From AWTP1-13 sp041288195 (GTDB taxonomy: Bacteria; Pseudomonadota; Alphaproteobacteria; Rhizobiales; Hyphomicrobiaceae), in the NCBI GenBank assembly GCA_041288195.1, contig JBGGME010000101.1, positions 1-26,353 on the forward strand: a DNA stretch of 26,353 bases. The letters run 5' to 3'. Shown here one piece after another: positions 6,714 through 18,453 of this stretch (position 1 is its first letter; every line of letters starts with the position of its first letter). Position numbers and translations under genes: made by a program. The notes under the pieces were generated by a model, which saw only the letters and a program-made list of their open reading frames with translations, ran no database searches and was not told the DNA's origin.

Positions 6714-8648
6714 CTAGGCCGCACCGGTATCTTCCATCTCGAAACCATCGGCCAGCCTCTGCTGCAGCTCGGCGATGCGGGCCCAGGTCTCATCGCCTGG
6801 GTTCGCCCGAAACTCGCGTTCGGCCGAGTCGAGTGCACGTTTCACACCAAACTGGGCCTGGTGCAGCGCAAGCGCATGCCGCCACCCGCTCTCCACGCTG
6901 GCGGGGTCGGTATCGGCTTGCGCAAACTTATCGCTTCTGTGGGTGATCGCCCGCTCGGCCATGGCAATCACCTTATCGAGGCCCAAGGCCGTCAGTTGGG
7001 AGCGCGCCTCCCCCCTGTCAAGTGCGTTGCTCCTTGCCAGGAGCTCGAGCAAGGCATCACGCAGCCTGGCGAGGGGCGGCGAGGTGAGCCCGAGCTCGGC
7101 GACCTCCTCGCAACGGGCCTCTAGGAGCCAGGGATGGTTGAGGAGGGTGACGATGAGCAGGGCCTCGCGCGCTGGCAGCGGTAGGGTGCGCTCGGCGAGT
7201 TCGTTGCTCCGCACCGCCAGCGAGGCCGGGTTGACGCCACGGGGGAGCCTCTTGAGCCGGCCCGCGGCGCGGGCCCGCTCCGCGACCCGCCAGTCGGGCG
7301 CAGTGTTGTTGCGACGCTTGCCGGCGAAGCGAGCGTCGCGCCGGCCATCGAAGCCCGCCAGATCACGCGTGGTCTGACGGTTCTTCTCCCACAGTGTCGC
7401 CTTGAGCTCGGACTCGTAATGCCTGCGCACATCGGCATCGCCGATGCGGGCGACGAGGGCCCTGAGGCGGGTGTCCAGGGCAGCCCGCTGCTCCGGCGTG
7501 AGCGCCGGGTCGCCCTTCCGTTCCTCCCGCTCCATGAGGACGTCGAAGAGGGCGGCGGTCTTGCGCTGGAGGACGTCCTGGAAGGCGGCGGCGCCGTGCT
7601 GGCGTATGAGGTCGTCGGGGTCGAGGCCCTCGGGCAGGAAGGCGAACCGCACGCTGTAGCCCGGCCGCAAGTGCGGCAGCACGGTCTCCACCGCCCGGAA
7701 GGCGGCGCGCCGCCCCGCGGCATCGCCGTCGAAGCATAGAATAGGCTCAGGGGCGAGCCGCCAGAGCAGCTTGACCTGCTCCTCGGTGAGCGCCGTTCCA
7801 AGCGGGGCGACGGTCTGCGGAAAGCCCGCCTCGGCAAGGGCGATGGCATCCATGTAGCCTTCGACCGCAATCAGCTGCCCCTTGTTGTGGGCGGGGCCGC
7901 GGGCATTGTGGGCGTTGTAGAGATTGGCGCCCTTGTGGAAGAGCGGCGTCTCCGGCGAGTTCAGATATTTGGCCGGCGCGTCGGGATCGAGCGCGCGGCC
8001 GCCGAAGGCGATCACGCGGCCGCGGAGATCGGCGATCGGGAAAATGATGCGGTGACGGAAGCGGTCGTAGGCGACGGGGATGTCCTCGCCCGACACCAGC
8101 ATGCCCGAGGACGTCATCTCGGCCGTGGTGAAGCCGGTCTTGGCGAGGTGGTCGCGCAGCGCGGAGCGGTCGTTGGGGGCATAGCCCAGCCGGAAGCGGG
8201 CGATGGCCGCCGCCGTGAGCCCGCGCTTGTCGAGGTAGCGCCGCGCCTCGCCGCCAAGCCCCCTGGTCAGCTGCTCCTCGAAGAAGCGGGCTGCGGCCTC
8301 GAGGAGGGTATAGAGCCGGGCACGCTCGTCCTCCCGCTCGAAGTCGTGCGAGCTTGCCTTCGGAATGGGCAGTCCCGCCTCCTCGGCCAGCCGCTCGACG
8401 GCCTCGGGGAAGGAGAGGCCCTCGGTCAGCATCACGAACTTGAAGATGTCGCCGTTCTGGCCGGAGGAGAAATCGAACCAGGAGCCCTTGTGGTCGTTGA
8501 CGAAGAAGGAGGGCGTCTTCTCCTGCTTGAAGGGGGAAAGCCCCTTCATCTCGCGGCCGGCACGCTTGAGCGATACCTTGCGCGCCACCACCTGGCTGAC
8601 CGGCAGCCGGGCGCGGATATCGTCGAGGAGCGAAGGCGGGAAGCGCAT
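6714..8648 (-). CDS. dnaG: DNA primase DnaG without zinc ligands
   Basis: The 644-residue protein makes RNA primers for replication. The N-terminal zinc-binding domain fold is recognisable (GLSPFKQEKTPSFFV and WFDFSSGQNGD), but all four metal ligands seen in E. coli DnaG (Cys-His-Cys-Cys) are replaced here by Ser38, Lys41, Asp59 and Ser62. The catalytic core is intact: the basic motif region near 201-240, the TOPRIM motifs EGYMD (263-267) and FDGDAAG (306-312). A C-terminal helicase-binding region follows. The start at 8648 matches the family (MRFPPSLLDDIRARLPVSQV). It lies between yqeY and rpoD on the same strand. Confidence 0.97.
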   Translation of the reverse strand: MRFPPSLLDDIRARLPVSQVVARKVSLKRAGREMKGLSPFKQEKTPSFFVNDHKGSWFDFSSGQNGDIFKFVMLTEGLSFPEAVERLAEEAGLPIPKASSHDFEREDERARLYTLLEAAARFFEEQLTRGLGGEARRYLDKRGLTAAAIARFRLGYAPNDRSALRDHLAKTGFTTAEMTSSGMLVSGEDIPVAYDRFRHRIIFPIADLRGRVIAFGGRALDPDAPAKYLNSPETPLFHKGANLYNAHNARGPAHNKGQLIAVEGYMDAIALAEAGFPQTVAPLGTALTEEQVKLLWRLAPEPILCFDGDAAGRRAAFRAVETVLPHLRPGYSVRFAFLPEGLDPDDLIRQHGAAAFQDVLQRKTAALFDVLMEREERKGDPALTPEQRAALDTRLRALVARIGDADVRRHYESELKATLWEKNRQTTRDLAGFDGRRDARFAGKRRNNTAPDWRVAERARAAGRLKRLPRGVNPASLAVRSNELAERTLPLPAREALLIVTLLNHPWLLEARCEEVAELGLTSPPLARLRDALLELLARSNALDRGEARSQLTALGLDKVIAMAERAITHRSDKFAQADTDPASVESGWRHALALHQAQFGVKRALDSAEREFRANPGDETWARIAELQQRLADGFEMEDTGAA

Positions 8649-8658
8649 GGGGCCCGTG

Positions 8659-8683
8659 TCACCGAGGTCGAATCACCGAGGTC
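8659..8683. repeat. 11-base direct repeat before dnaG
   Basis: TCACCGAGGTC occurs twice, at 8659-8669 and 8673-8683, with 3 bases between (14-base period). The repeats lie 10-35 bases upstream of the dnaG start on the minus strand, inside the probable leader. They could be a local duplication or a binding site. Confidence 0.6.
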
Positions 8684-8774
8684 TGGATACGCAGTCCTTA
8701 TGTGATTCGCTCAAGATTCCCTTCAGCGACGCTGCCGCGGTGGCCCATGCCACCAATTTCCACAGGGTGTTTGC

Positions 8775-9212
8775 CTACTTCAGCAGGTCCTTTACCAGCC
8801 CGCTTGCCTTGCCGAAGTCCATCTGGCCCGCATAGCGCTGCTTGAGGGCGCCCATCACGCGCCCCATGTCTTTGGGACCGGCCGCGCCCGTCTCCTTGAT
8901 GGCGACAGCGACGGCCTCGCGGGCCTCGGCGTCCGACATCTGCTTGGGCAGGAACTCTTCGATCACGGCGATCTCGATCGCCTCCTGCTCGGCCTGCTCC
9001 TTGCGTCCGGCCTTCTCGTAGATGGCAAGCGATTCGCGGCGCTGCTTGATCATCTTCTGCAGCAGGGCGGGCAGTTCGCTGTCGGGAACGGAGGTCTTGG
9101 AAGCGATGTCGGCCTGCTGCAGGGCGGCGCTGATGAGCCGCAAGGCGGACAGGCGGGGCTTGTTGCCCGCTTTGAGGGCAGCCCTGGTCTCAGCCATCAG
9201 TCGGTCGCGCAT
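8775..9212 (-). CDS. GatB/YqeY domain-containing protein
   Basis: The 145-residue protein matches the YqeY family, whose fold resembles the tail domain of the GatB subunit of amidotransferases. Visible family segments are SALRLISAALQQADI, the region around EIAVIEEFLPKQMSD, and the C-terminal GRVMGALKQRYAGQMD. The molecular role is not known; a link to tRNA or translation is usually presumed. The ATG at 9212 has AAGGA about 7-8 bases upstream. A longer reading frame to 9917 only reads backwards through carA. In this block it takes the place that rpsU holds in the E. coli dnaG-rpoD operon. Confidence 0.93.
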   Translation of the reverse strand: MRDRLMAETRAALKAGNKPRLSALRLISAALQQADIASKTSVPDSELPALLQKMIKQRRESLAIYEKAGRKEQAEQEAIEIAVIEEFLPKQMSDAEAREAVAVAIKETGAAGPKDMGRVMGALKQRYAGQMDFGKASGLVKDLLK

Positions 9213-9239
9213 GGGGTCGTTCCTTTGCCTTGGAAAGTC

Positions 9240-9268
9240 ATGTATGTCGGCGGCCACTGGCCTGCAAG
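9240..9268 (-). promoter_or_regulatory. candidate housekeeping promoter for yqeY-dnaG
   Basis: On the minus strand CTTGCA (9268-9263) and ATACAT (9245-9240) are 17 bases apart, a fair match to the alphaproteobacterial sigma-70 pattern CTTGAC-N17-CTATAT. The predicted start of transcription is about 20 bases before the yqeY ATG. The carA promoter must lie in the same 87-base divergent gap, but I could not place it. Confidence 0.35.
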
Positions 9269-9299
9269 CGGTTGCGCCTAGCAGGTGACGGAGACCGCA

Positions 9300-10508
9300 A
9301 TGACACTCGATCCCAAACCCTGGACGGAGACCCCCCTGACGGGCCGCCTGGTGCTGGCTGACGGCACGTTGATTGCCGGTCAGGGCCTCGGCGCCACGGG
9401 ATCGGCGGTGGGCGAGGTATGCTTCAATACGGCCATCACCGGCTACCAGGAGATCCTGACCGACCCCTCCTACGCCGGGCACATTATCACCTTCACCTTC
9501 GCCCACATCGGCAACGTCGGGACGAACCCGGAGGATACCGAAACCTCCAACCTGGCGATGCGCTCGGGCGTGCGCGGCTGTGTGCTGCGCGCGGAGGTGA
9601 CCCAACCCTCCAACTACCGCGCCGCCGAGACCCTCGATCAGTGGCTCAAGGCTCGCGGCATCATCGCCATCACGGGCGTCGACACCCGCGCGCTTACCGC
9701 CCGCATCCGCGAGAAGGGCATGCCCAACGGCGTCATCGCCCACGAGCCGTCGGGGAAATTCGACATCGATAGGCTGAAAGCCGAAGCGGCGGCCTGGCCC
9801 GGCCTCGTCGGCATGGACCTGGTGCCGGAGGTGACGGCAGGCCAGAGCTACACCTGGGACGAGACGCGCTGGGTGTGGGGCAAGGGCTACGGCCGGCAGG
9901 AAAAGCCCGACCTCCACGTCGTTGCCGTCGACTATGGGCTCAAGCGCAACATCCTGCGCTGCCTCGCCTCGGCGGGCTGCGAGGTGACGGTGGTGCCGGC
10001 CAAGACGAGCGCGGAGGAGATTCTGGAGCGCAAGCCCGACGGAGTGTTCCTCTCCAATGGCCCCGGTGACCCCGCGGCGACGGGCGAGTACGCGGTGCCC
10101 GAGATCAAGAAGCTGGTGGCGTCAGGCCTGCCTGTGTTCGGCATCTGCCTCGGCCACCAGATGCTGGGCATCGCCATCGGCGGCACCACCAAGAAGATGC
10201 ACCAGGGTCACCACGGCGCCAATCATCCCGTCAAGGACTTCACGACCGGCAAGGTCGAGATCACCTCCATGAACCACGGCTTCGCCGTCGACCGCGACAG
10301 CCTGCCCAAGGAGGCCGAGGAGACGCACGTTTCGCTGTTCGATGGCTCCAACTGCGGGTTGAGGCTGAAGGGCAAGCCGGTGTTCTCGGTGCAGTACCAC
10401 CCCGAGGCCTCGCCGGGCCCGGAGGACAGCCACTACCTCTTCACCCGCTTCGTCAACCTGATGCGCGAACAGAAGGGCCTGCCGGCCAAGCCGGAGGGCG
10501 ACAAATAG
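9300..10508 (+). CDS. carA: carbamoyl-phosphate synthase small subunit CarA
   Basis: The 402-residue protein is the glutamine amidotransferase subunit that hydrolyses glutamine and passes ammonia to CarB, feeding pyrimidine and arginine synthesis. The N-terminal CPSase domain (about 10-150) is followed by a class I amidotransferase domain with the triad Cys283 (FGICLGHQ), His367 and Glu369 (QYHPEASPGP). I chose the ATG at 9300, with GGAG 6 bases upstream, rather than the GTG at 9285, which lacks a ribosome site. It is transcribed divergently from yqeY. The carB gene is separated from it by a Uma2-family gene. Confidence 0.97.
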   Translation: MTLDPKPWTETPLTGRLVLADGTLIAGQGLGATGSAVGEVCFNTAITGYQEILTDPSYAGHIITFTFAHIGNVGTNPEDTETSNLAMRSGVRGCVLRAEVTQPSNYRAAETLDQWLKARGIIAITGVDTRALTARIREKGMPNGVIAHEPSGKFDIDRLKAEAAAWPGLVGMDLVPEVTAGQSYTWDETRWVWGKGYGRQEKPDLHVVAVDYGLKRNILRCLASAGCEVTVVPAKTSAEEILERKPDGVFLSNGPGDPAATGEYAVPEIKKLVASGLPVFGICLGHQMLGIAIGGTTKKMHQGHHGANHPVKDFTTGKVEITSMNHGFAVDRDSLPKEAEETHVSLFDGSNCGLRLKGKPVFSVQYHPEASPGPEDSHYLFTRFVNLMREQKGLPAKPEGDK

Positions 10509-10559
10509 GGCATCCGGCTAGTCTTTCGTACCTCAGCACTCTTTGCTAGGTTCGCGAGC

Positions 10560-11159
10560 ATGAATGAGATCCCGCGCCAACCTAGAGTTCGCCCGACTAC
10601 ACAGGCTGCCGAAGGCGTGCCGAGATTGCGCTGGACCGTGGCCGAGTTCGAGCGACTGGCAGAGCTCGGCATATTCACGGAAGAGGACAGGATCGAGCTC
10701 ATTGGGGGGGAGCTGGTTCCGATGTCGCCAAAGGGCAACCGGCACGAGATCGTGCGCGCCGCGCTGCACAACTGGCTCCGCCGAAATTTGCCGGATGCTA
10801 TCGACTACCATGCCGAGCCTGGCTGGCGCGCGGACGGCGTCAACTATTGTGAGCCCGATTTCCTGCTAGGCAAGAAGGGCTTCAGCCCGACCTCGACCCG
10901 CCCGGGGGATATCGACCTCGTAATCGAGGTCGCGTATTCGAGCCTGCGGTTCGATACCACGGTGAAGGCGAACACCTATGCGGCGCTAGGTGCGCGCGAG
11001 TATTGGGTCGTCAATGCACGGACCTTGGTCACGCGCGTCCATCGCGATCCGTCCGCCTCCGGCTACGGCAGTGCGGTGGATGTAGAGCCAAGCCAAGTCC
11101 TTGTGCCGCTGCTCTTGCCCTCCGTCACCCTGAAGCTCGGTGACTTGAAGATCGAGTAG
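10560..11159 (+). CDS. Uma2-family (DUF820) nuclease-like protein, copy 2
   Basis: The 199-residue protein is a paralogue of the product at 3614-4216: both share RxRWxVAE, ELIGGE-VPMS, CEPDF/YEPDF, a conserved Glu (here Glu123 in VIEVA), a Lys (136) and EYWVVNARTLVTRVHR. Asp100, Glu123 and Lys136 are the probable PD-(D/E)XK-type active-site residues. The gene lies between carA and carB, with 51 bases before it and 89 after it. It uses codons rare in the neighbouring car genes (AGA, CTA, ACA, GTT), which suggests insertion by transfer or duplication. Function unknown. Confidence 0.87.
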   Translation: MNEIPRQPRVRPTTQAAEGVPRLRWTVAEFERLAELGIFTEEDRIELIGGELVPMSPKGNRHEIVRAALHNWLRRNLPDAIDYHAEPGWRADGVNYCEPDFLLGKKGFSPTSTRPGDIDLVIEVAYSSLRFDTTVKANTYAALGAREYWVVNARTLVTRVHRDPSASGYGSAVDVEPSQVLVPLLLPSVTLKLGDLKIE

Positions 11160-11248
11160 GCATCCACTGCTGCTGCGGCCAATTGAACGTGTGCGAGCCG
11201 CGCGGCGGCTATAGCCAAGCCCATTGCGCTGCAATATGAAGCGGCGTC

Positions 11249-14554
<3,306 letters not shown>

Positions 14555-14673
14555 GGATGCAGCGGCTTGCCCCCCGCAAACAAGGGCTGGCCAAACCCAA
14601 AGGACTGAGTGAGACTAGTCAGTTGGTGCCGGCCGCGTCAGCGCCGGCCCGCAGGAGAATGTGAGCGAGGCCC

Positions 14674-15147
14674 ATGGAAAAGGTGCCGATGACCATTGAG
14701 GGGTTCAAGAAGCTCGAGACCGAGCTGCACCGCCTCAAGGTCGAAGAGCGTCCGCGCATCATTCAGCAGATCTCGGAGGCTCGCGATCACGGCGACCTGT
14801 CCGAGAACGCCGAATATCACGCGGCGAAGGACGCGCAAGGGCTGAACGAGGCCAAGGTGGCCGAGCTCGAGGACAAGCTGTCCCGTGCCGAGGTCATCGA
14901 TCCCGCCAAGCTTTCGGGAAGCACTGTGAAATTCGGCGCCACGGTGACGCTCGAGGACGAGGACTCCGGCGACAAGGTCAAATACAAGATCGTGGGCGAG
15001 CACGAGGCTGCCGTACGCGAGGGCAAGATCTCCATCACCTCGCCTATTGCGCGTGCACTGATCGGCAAGTCGAAAGGCGAGAGCGCCGAGGTGACGACCC
15101 CGAGGGGGACGCGCAGCTACGAGGTCCTAAAGGTCGAGTTCAAGTAG
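14674..15147 (+). CDS. greA: transcription elongation factor GreA
   Basis: The 157-residue protein rescues backtracked RNA polymerase by stimulating transcript cleavage. An N-terminal coiled coil (about 1-75) carries the acidic tip with Asp41 and Glu44 (HGDLSENAEYHAAKD), followed by a C-terminal FKBP-like domain with ITSPIARALIGKSKGE. The start at 14674 fits the family N-terminus (MEKVPMT), though its Shine-Dalgarno GAGG is only 3 bases away; the ATG at 14689 is an alternative. The 119-base gap after carB has an inverted GCCGGC repeat (14628-14633/14643-14648) but no T-run, so read-through from carB is possible. Confidence 0.97.
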   Translation: MEKVPMTIEGFKKLETELHRLKVEERPRIIQQISEARDHGDLSENAEYHAAKDAQGLNEAKVAELEDKLSRAEVIDPAKLSGSTVKFGATVTLEDEDSGDKVKYKIVGEHEAAVREGKISITSPIARALIGKSKGESAEVTTPRGTRSYEVLKVEFK

Positions 15148-15345
15148 GCGGCCCCCGGTCTCCGGCGACATTCCGAGCTTCACGCGAGAGGATGGCAATT
15201 GCGCCATACTCTTGCCGCGTCCGCGCTGTGGGATGCCCGATCAGCTTGATTCGGCCGCAGCCCAGCCGGCATACTTTTCCCACAAGCTGTGGTGTGATGG
15301 TCCAAGAGAGGCCCAATTTGATATTTTGACTACTGTGAGCTGGGG

Positions 15346-17238
15346 ATGGCCGTTGGGGGCGGCCAAAGCATGTTTCCGCGTTTTCGTTACCTTGCAGCGA
15401 CGTTGCCAGGCTGGTGCGGCCTCAGCTTGATCGTGGTTGCCTTGTCCGCGGGCCTGTTTAGCGCCTCCGTGGAAGCGGGACGCAGGCACGCTCATCGGCA
15501 GGACAGGGACAACAGGCCACCGCCGCCTCCGCCCAGGCCGCCGTCACCGGGAGCTACCGCCAAGCCGCCGCACAAGCCCCCGGGACAAAGCAAGCCAAAG
15601 CCCGTGTTCGCCCCGCCGCAACCGGCAGCCCCGACGCCGACTGCAGCGAAACCCGCCGCCAAGCCGACTCCGGCGCCGACGCCTAGTCCCAAGCCCACGA
15701 AGACGCCAGTGTTTGTGGTGCCGGCTCCGACCCTGCCACCCTTGCCGCCAGCTCCTGTCGTGGCGACGCCCGCGCCTGTCAGGGCCGCGGAGCCCGCGAT
15801 GCCGGTGTTCGCAGGAAACGCCAGCGCCGATCAGCCTATGCGGGTCGGTGTCCTGCCGCGGGACAACGAGCCCGGGGCGCAGCCGTTGGTGAAATCCGCA
15901 GCCGACAAGGCGGTCCCCAAGCCCGAAGCCGGTCCCAGCGTGCCCATCATCTCGCATGGCGCCAACGTGCCGCCGCCGCCCAACAGCTACCGCAAGAACG
16001 AGATCCTCACCGACAAGCTGTCACCCGCTGCGCGGGCACGCGTGGAACAGCTCGGCTACGAAATTCAGGAGCGATCGAGAGCGGGCCTGACGCGCATCCT
16101 GCTGCCACCGCAGCGCGAGGCCTATGAGATCCTGCGCGGCCTCGGGGAGGAGTTTCCTCAGCAGGGCTTTGCGTTCAACTTCTTCCATGAGCCCTATCGA
16201 CACGTCCTCGACAATGTTGCGATCGAGGGCGAAGTGCCCGTCGGTTCGTCCGTTGGCTGCACCACCGAGCGCTGCTACGGCCGAAGGGTGGTCGGCTGGA
16301 AGGATCACTTGTCGGCATGCGCGAAGGGGGTGAAGGTTGGCGTGATCGATACTGGTTTCGATCGCGCGCATCCTGCCTTCACCAAGCGCGGCAACATGCC
16401 GGAGCCGACCATTGTCATGTCTCCGCAGGACAAGGTCGACAGGGCGCCGAACTGGCACGGCACGGGCGTGCTCTCGCTGCTGGCGGGCGCGGCTACCAGC
16501 AGCACGCCTGGGCTCATCCCCGATGCCGATTTCCTGGTCGCTGACGCCTTCTTCGCCAATTCACGCGGCCGGCCGGTGACCGACACGCTGCATCTGCTGG
16601 AGGCGCTGCAGCGGCTCTACGAGCATGGCGCTCAGATCATCAACCTGAGCCTCGTCGGGCCCTACGACGATGTTCTGCACAGCCGCATTGCCTATCTGGC
16701 CAAGCGCCGGGGCATCGTGTTTGTGGCGGCCGCAGGCAACGGCGGGCCCAGCGCTCCGCCGGGCTATCCTGCGGCCTATCCAGAGGTGATCGCGGTGACG
16801 GCGGTCGATTCCAACGCCAAGGGCTACCGCGACGCCAATCGCGGCAGTTACATCAACGTGGCCGCACCTGGCGTGCGCATCTGGACGGCGCTGCCCAACG
16901 ACCGCGAGGGCATGCTGAGCGGAACCTCCTTTGCCGCGCCGTTCGTCACTGCGATTGCCGCCGTCACCTACAAGAACAGTGCCTTGAAGGCGCAGATCGT
17001 GGCCAGGCGTTTTGCCCTCGATCCCAAGGAGACGACGCTTGCCGGCTTCTATGTCGACAAGATCGAGGACGGTGACAGCAAGAGCCAGCGCGAGACCTAT
17101 GGTCGAGGTCTGATCAAGGCGCCCCCGGACTGCATGCCGAAGGACCAGCCTCAGTCCTGGGCGGCAAAGGTGGTCCCGCGCGCTGCTGCGCCCGCGGAGG
17201 GCTGGCTGGCCGACGTCAGGCCGGCATCCTTCCGCTGA
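15346..17238 (+). CDS. exported S8 (subtilisin-like) serine peptidase with Pro-rich linker
   Basis: The 630-residue protein has an N-terminal signal or anchor segment (hydrophobic about 17-43, cleavage possible near SVEAG), a Pro/Ala/Lys-rich low-complexity linker (about 57-215), a short prodomain-like region (about 216-300), and a subtilase domain. The catalytic triad is Asp335 (VGVIDTGFD), His371 (NWHGTGV) and Ser528 (GTSFAAP), with the oxyanion Asn465 (AAAGNGG). The linker could span the periplasm or cell wall layer. The ATG at 15370 is an equally possible start; neither has a good ribosome site. A weak TTGATT-N18-CATACT promoter match lies at 15246-15275. The gene converges on an anti-sigma/sigma operon. 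Confidence 0.9.
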   Translation: MAVGGGQSMFPRFRYLAATLPGWCGLSLIVVALSAGLFSASVEAGRRHAHRQDRDNRPPPPPPRPPSPGATAKPPHKPPGQSKPKPVFAPPQPAAPTPTAAKPAAKPTPAPTPSPKPTKTPVFVVPAPTLPPLPPAPVVATPAPVRAAEPAMPVFAGNASADQPMRVGVLPRDNEPGAQPLVKSAADKAVPKPEAGPSVPIISHGANVPPPPNSYRKNEILTDKLSPAARARVEQLGYEIQERSRAGLTRILLPPQREAYEILRGLGEEFPQQGFAFNFFHEPYRHVLDNVAIEGEVPVGSSVGCTTERCYGRRVVGWKDHLSACAKGVKVGVIDTGFDRAHPAFTKRGNMPEPTIVMSPQDKVDRAPNWHGTGVLSLLAGAATSSTPGLIPDADFLVADAFFANSRGRPVTDTLHLLEALQRLYEHGAQIINLSLVGPYDDVLHSRIAYLAKRRGIVFVAAAGNGGPSAPPGYPAAYPEVIAVTAVDSNAKGYRDANRGSYINVAAPGVRIWTALPNDREGMLSGTSFAAPFVTAIAAVTYKNSALKAQIVARRFALDPKETTLAGFYVDKIEDGDSKSQRETYGRGLIKAPPDCMPKDQPQSWAAKVVPRAAAPAEGWLADVRPASFR

Positions 17239-17592
17239 CGCGCCTGCAATGATGGCGCGGCTCGGTCGGGCTCACGCGCGTGCGTCGCATCCAGGTCTCT
17301 TGCAACCGCCTCCCGCCGCGTCCGGCGGCGGGGATGCCGTGCGGCCCCGAGACAGATCGAATAGGAGCGGGCCCAGGCAGGCACGGAAAGGGCCGGTGCC
17401 GCCTGGTCCCGCCTTCGATCGGGACCACGCACCTGAGGTGCGGGGTATCAGCCACGCGGGCCCGATCAAACTTTGGCCGGCAATTGCGCCGAGAGCCCCT
17501 TGCATGGCGGGCTCTGTCACGGGCGATCGCCGGCACTGCGTCTTGTGACCCTCCGATGGGTCAAAAGCTTCCGGATGGCTGCGCAACAAGGC
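17239..17592. other. 354-base convergent gap with three hairpins
   Basis: No gene is supported. Three perfect inverted repeats lie here: CCCGCCGC/GCGGCGGG (17312-17332, 5-base loop), TGGTCCCG/CGGGACCA (17404-17427, 8-base loop) and TGACCC/GGGTCA (17546-17563, 6-base loop). None has a T-run. They may end or stabilise the transcripts of the two convergent operons, or be part of an RNA I cannot identify. Confidence 0.45.
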
Positions 17593-18453
17593 TCAGGGGG
17601 TCTCCCGCCAGCGTTGTCCGATGAGGTCTAGCTCTTTGTCGCGACCGACCGCGGTACCCGAGAGAACTTTCTTGGCGCCTTCGAGTACCGCCTTGCCCAG
17701 ATCAATCGGCGGAGACTGGCCCTGTGCCGACCCCCCGGCCACGCCATACTCCTTTGGTTGGAGCACCCCGGGCACCGGGACGAGCCAAGCGCCGTCGTTG
17801 CCGCGGCAGGCGAGCGAGCGGCCGCCCGGCCTGCCGCCGTGAAGCACGTCGAACTCCCTGCACCAGATCCCGTCGTTGGTGCGAAGCGTGGCCACGGGCT
17901 TGATCGAAAGGCGATCGGAGAGCTTGGTCTCCTCCCCGCTCGGCGTCCCTTCGAGCGCACGTTGTAGCGGTGGCTGAGCGAGGAGACCTCGCGGTTCCCA
18001 CCGCACGAGCTCTTGGCGCTCGGGTTGCGGATTGGCATGGCGCATCGCGTAGTCGCCGAGCCAAGCGCCGAGGAAGACCAGGCAGAGGGCGGCGACGGCG
18101 AGCATGGGCACGCGGAGTTTTGCGAACAGGTGCCCTCCAACGGCGGATCTGAGCAGGGCCCCAAGGCCGCGTGCCGGCGCTGGCGAGGCCGCGAGTTCGT
18201 GGATGGTGTCCCGCAGCCTCTCGGGAACCGTCGCAACGAGGATGGGGCCGAGGGCGTGTGCCATCGCCTCCTTCGTCTTGAGGTAGGCCTCCAGCGTTTT
18301 CATCCGCTCGGGATTGTTGGCGAGCTCCTCCCTGACGGCGGGCAGCCGCTCGTCCGCGAGCACGCCGTCGGCGTAGGCCATGATCTCCTCGTCCGTGACC
18401 GCGGCGCCGAGGCATGGACTGTCGGGCGGCCTGTCGTCGAGAGGGTCGCTCAT
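17593..18453 (-). CDS. membrane anti-sigma factor for the adjacent ECF sigma
   Basis: The 286-residue protein starts with a cytoplasmic anti-sigma-like segment (VTDEEIMAYADGVLADE, about 20-36) without a zinc-binding His-Cys-Cys motif, has one membrane span (about 115-133), and a C-terminal periplasmic part with two cysteines in the motifs GIWCREFDVL and SLACRGNDGAWLVP, as in many alphaproteobacterial anti-sigma proteins. Its ATG overlaps the sigma stop codon by 4 bases (ATGA), and GGGGAG lies 6 bases upstream. It should hold the sigma factor at the membrane until a signal releases it. The signal is unknown; the neighbouring S8 peptidase is one candidate partner. Confidence 0.87.
   Translation of the reverse strand: MSDPLDDRPPDSPCLGAAVTDEEIMAYADGVLADERLPAVREELANNPERMKTLEAYLKTKEAMAHALGPILVATVPERLRDTIHELAASPAPARGLGALLRSAVGGHLFAKLRVPMLAVAALCLVFLGAWLGDYAMRHANPQPERQELVRWEPRGLLAQPPLQRALEGTPSGEETKLSDRLSIKPVATLRTNDGIWCREFDVLHGGRPGGRSLACRGNDGAWLVPVPGVLQPKEYGVAGGSAQGQSPPIDLGKAVLEGAKKVLSGTAVGRDKELDLIGQRWRETP

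Noticed and set aside
14659..14664. ATG-TGA minimal ORF before greA as a regulatory start-stop element
   Set aside because: AGGAG is only one base from this ATG, too close for initiation.
15246..15275. Sigma-70 promoter for the S8 peptidase
   Set aside because: TTGATT-N18-CATACT is a weak match with a suboptimal spacer, so it is mentioned only within the gene entry.
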